From Streptomyces canus (GTDB lineage Bacteria; Actinomycetota; Actinomycetes; Streptomycetales; Streptomycetaceae), in NCBI RefSeq assembly GCF_041435015.1, contig NZ_CP107989.1, positions 1,674,001-1,738,000 on the forward strand: DNA of 64,000 nt. The letters run 5' to 3'. Shown here piece by piece: positions 62,455 through 64,000 of this stretch; position 1 is the first letter of the stretch, and each line of letters opens with the position of its first letter. The notes below the pieces were generated by a model. The model worked only from the letters and a program-made list of their open reading frames with translations. It did no database searches and had not been told where the DNA came from. A program made the translations under genes and the position numbers.

Positions 62455-64000
62455 GCGCGTCCCTCCTGCTTCATCCTGTGGGCTCCTTGGTCGGCCAGCC
62501 AGCGCAGGACCGACCGGGCGGTCGACGCGGCGGACTCCTGGATCATGGACAGATGGTCGGCGGCCGCTACCTCGGCGCAGGTGTGCGGGACAGGCCAGGC
62601 CGGCTTCAGGTATGCGGCCATGGGCTCGCCCGCCCGGGGACCGGCGGCCACATGGCGTTCCGCGGTGAGCTGAAGCGTCGGCGCCTGCGCCGCGGCTGGA
62701 CGCCAGCCCGCGAAGAGCCTCAAGTAACGGGCCATCGCCGTGAGTTGGTCGTCGGTGATCCGTCCGAAGCGCTCCGGGTCGATCGCGTGGTCACCGCCCA
62801 GCAGGGTCTGCTGGATGTCGGCGAGCCCCTGACTGCCCGGCAGATGGGAGTCCAGGAGCACCACCGCGCGGGCGGGCTCCCCGATCTCTGCCAGGTGCTC
62901 GGCGACGGCGTGGGCGACCCAGCCGCCGGAGGAGTAGCCAACGAGGACCGTGTCCCGGTCGTCCGCACACCGCCTTACCGCCTCGGCCCGGTCGGTGACC
63001 AGCTCGCCCAGGGACGCGGGCAGCGGTTCCCCCTCCTCGAAGCCGGGATGCGGCAGCACGCTGAGCGGGTAGGCATCGCGGAAGGCGGAGGCGAAGCGGG
63101 CGAACTGGAAGGCGTTCGACGGGGCCACCACGGAAGGGAAGCAGATCAGTGCCGGGACGACCGGGTCGTCGGTGCGGCTGAAGACCATCGGGGCGGGGAG
63201 GGCGAGGGCGCGGTCCGGAGGCTGCTGCGCGTCCCTGAGCCTGGCCGCCGACGCCAGGAGATCGAGGCCGGCCTCCATCCGCCTTTCGGCACAGGCGGCG
63301 CGGAAGAGGTCGCGCAGACCGCGGTCCGTGTCGCCGCTGACGCTGTACGACTTCAACGCCCCCGGCTCGTCGAGCAGTTGGAGGAGGTACTTGGCGAGGA
63401 GCCTCGGTGCCGGATGGCTGAAGGGGAGATCCGCGGTCAGGGGCAGACCGGTGGCCGCCTTGAGGCGCTCGCACAGCTCCACCACGGTCAGGGAGTCGAA
63501 TCCCAGCTCGGCGAAGAGAGTGTCGGGGTGAACCTCGTCCCACGGCGTGTAGTCGAGGATGGCCGCGACCTCGGCGCACACCCCCCGCAGCAACACGTCC
63601 TCCCGCTCTTCGCGCGGGATACCCAGGAGGCTCTGACGCAGAGGGAAGGAGGCTTTCGACGGCGGTTCGTCGGCGGTGGGTGCGGAGGCCGTGCCGACCG
63701 CGAGGGAGGGTTGGACTCCGTCGATCCAGTAACGCCTGCGTTGGAAGGCGTAGGTGGGCAGGTCGACCGTGCGGGCGCCTGAATTCTCGAACAGCGCCTG
63801 CCAGTCGACGGAGGCCCCGGTGGTCCACAGGGCGGCGAGGGCCTTGACGGCGGTCTGGGGTTCGTCGCGGTTGCGGCGCAGCATCGGCGTGCAGCCCAGG
63901 ACCAAGGGGGAGAGCGCCGCGTCCGGGCCCACCTCCACGAAACGGACGGCGCCTGCCCCACGGGCGGCTTCGACGTCGTCGTGGAAGCGAACAGTGTCGC
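62451..64000 (-). CDS. Type I polyketide synthase, C-terminal end: AT-ACP-thioesterase (5' part outside window)
   Basis: The visible 516 codons read, in order, the end of an acyltransferase (VRFVEVGPDAALSPL, then LPTYAFQRRRYW near 63735), an acyl-carrier protein (about 63610-63360; LFAELGFDSLTVVELCERL with the phosphopantetheine serine) and a type I thioesterase (about 63190-62500; LVGYSSGGWVAH nucleophile, VVLLDSHLP, AADHLSMI histidine). No ketoreductase or dehydratase lies between AT and ACP, so the last module leaves a keto group. It must be the final PKS protein, releasing the chain. Confidence 0.93.
   Translation of the reverse strand, partial: DTVRFHDDVEAARGAGAVRFVEVGPDAALSPLVLGCTPMLRRNRDEPQTAVKALAALWTTGASVDWQALFENSGARTVDLPTYAFQRRRYWIDGVQPSLAVGTASAPTADEPPSKASFPLRQSLLGIPREEREDVLLRGVCAEVAAILDYTPWDEVHPDTLFAELGFDSLTVVELCERLKAATGLPLTADLPFSHPAPRLLAKYLLQLLDEPGALKSYSVSGDTDRGLRDLFRAACAERRMEAGLDLLASAARLRDAQQPPDRALALPAPMVFSRTDDPVVPALICFPSVVAPSNAFQFARFASAFRDAYPLSVLPHPGFEEGEPLPASLGELVTDRAEAVRRCADDRDTVLVGYSSGGWVAHAVAEHLAEIGEPARAVVLLDSHLPGSQGLADIQQTLLGGDHAIDPERFGRITDDQLTAMARYLRLFAGWRPAAAQAPTLQLTAERHVAAGPRAGEPMAAYLKPAWPVPHTCAEVAAADHLSMIQESAASTARSVLRWLADQGAHRMKQEGRA

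Overview
The window is high-GC actinomycete DNA with strong GC third-position bias, frequent GTG/TTG starts and families typical of Streptomyces (SsgA-like, WhiB-like, DUF2510, small two-domain laccase, PcaV). Gene order from about 0.8 to 28 kb resembles what I remember of the Streptomyces coelicolor SCO67xx region (ssgD, ABC-F ATPase, WhiB-like, small laccase, ligase/polymerase pair, pcaV-pca). I recalled this and did not compute it. Streptomyces is the most likely host.

Layout. 0-13.5 kb is conserved chromosomal accessory DNA: a cut BNR-repeat secreted protein, an SsgA-like protein (probably SsgD), a decayed PEP-mutase-family gene, a GPP34 protein, an ABC-F ATPase, a regulator with two MerR-type motifs, a DDAH-type hydrolase, an acyl-ACP desaturase behind a triple 15-bp repeat, an IclR regulator, a membrane PP2C phosphatase, a WhiB-like protein, a VOC protein, a LacI regulator and an ornithine-cyclodeaminase-like enzyme. 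13.5-19.4 kb encodes an exported oxidative set: a Tat laccase, diverging from a translationally coupled pair (ThuA + sorbosone-dehydrogenase fusion, then cupredoxin + Ig-like repeats + DUF1080). 19.4-21.6 kb holds a stand-alone LigD-type polymerase and a LigC-type ATP-dependent ligase. 24-28.4 kb is the protocatechuate branch of the beta-ketoadipate pathway (pcaV, divergent from pcaH-G-B-L), here without adjacent pcaIJF. 28.5-40.5 kb carries an SDR, a LAL-like ATPase lacking its DNA-binding domain, two DUF2510 proteins, a TetR regulator with a striking 50-bp inverted repeat, a PAP2/transporter pair, a Tat phospholipase C and an MHS-family transporter.

40.4-49.1 kb is one eight-gene minus-strand operon: sugar-binding lipoprotein, two permeases, carboxylesterase, ROK regulator, GMC flavoenzyme, nucleoside-deaminase-like enzyme and TIM-barrel isomerase/epimerase. 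It looks like import, de-esterification, oxidation and rearrangement of a substituted plant glycoside. A GH18 chitinase with a well-formed promoter follows.

50.5-64 kb looks acquired. It begins with an IS1182-like transposase relic and a frameshifted MFS pump, then holds a compact diterpene cluster: a ParB/StrR-like regulator with a TTA codon, a GGPP-type synthase, a class II cyclase (DxDD), a class I terpene synthase (DDxxxE plus NSE triad, two TTA codons) and a P450. An internally deleted IS5-like relic sits between the two cyclase genes. After about 660 bp without a gene, the end of a type I PKS (AT-ACP-TE, no reductive domain), a P450 and an NTF2-like protein form a minus-strand operon running out of the window. 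The diterpene set is the best candidate for an undescribed system; the glycoside operon is second.
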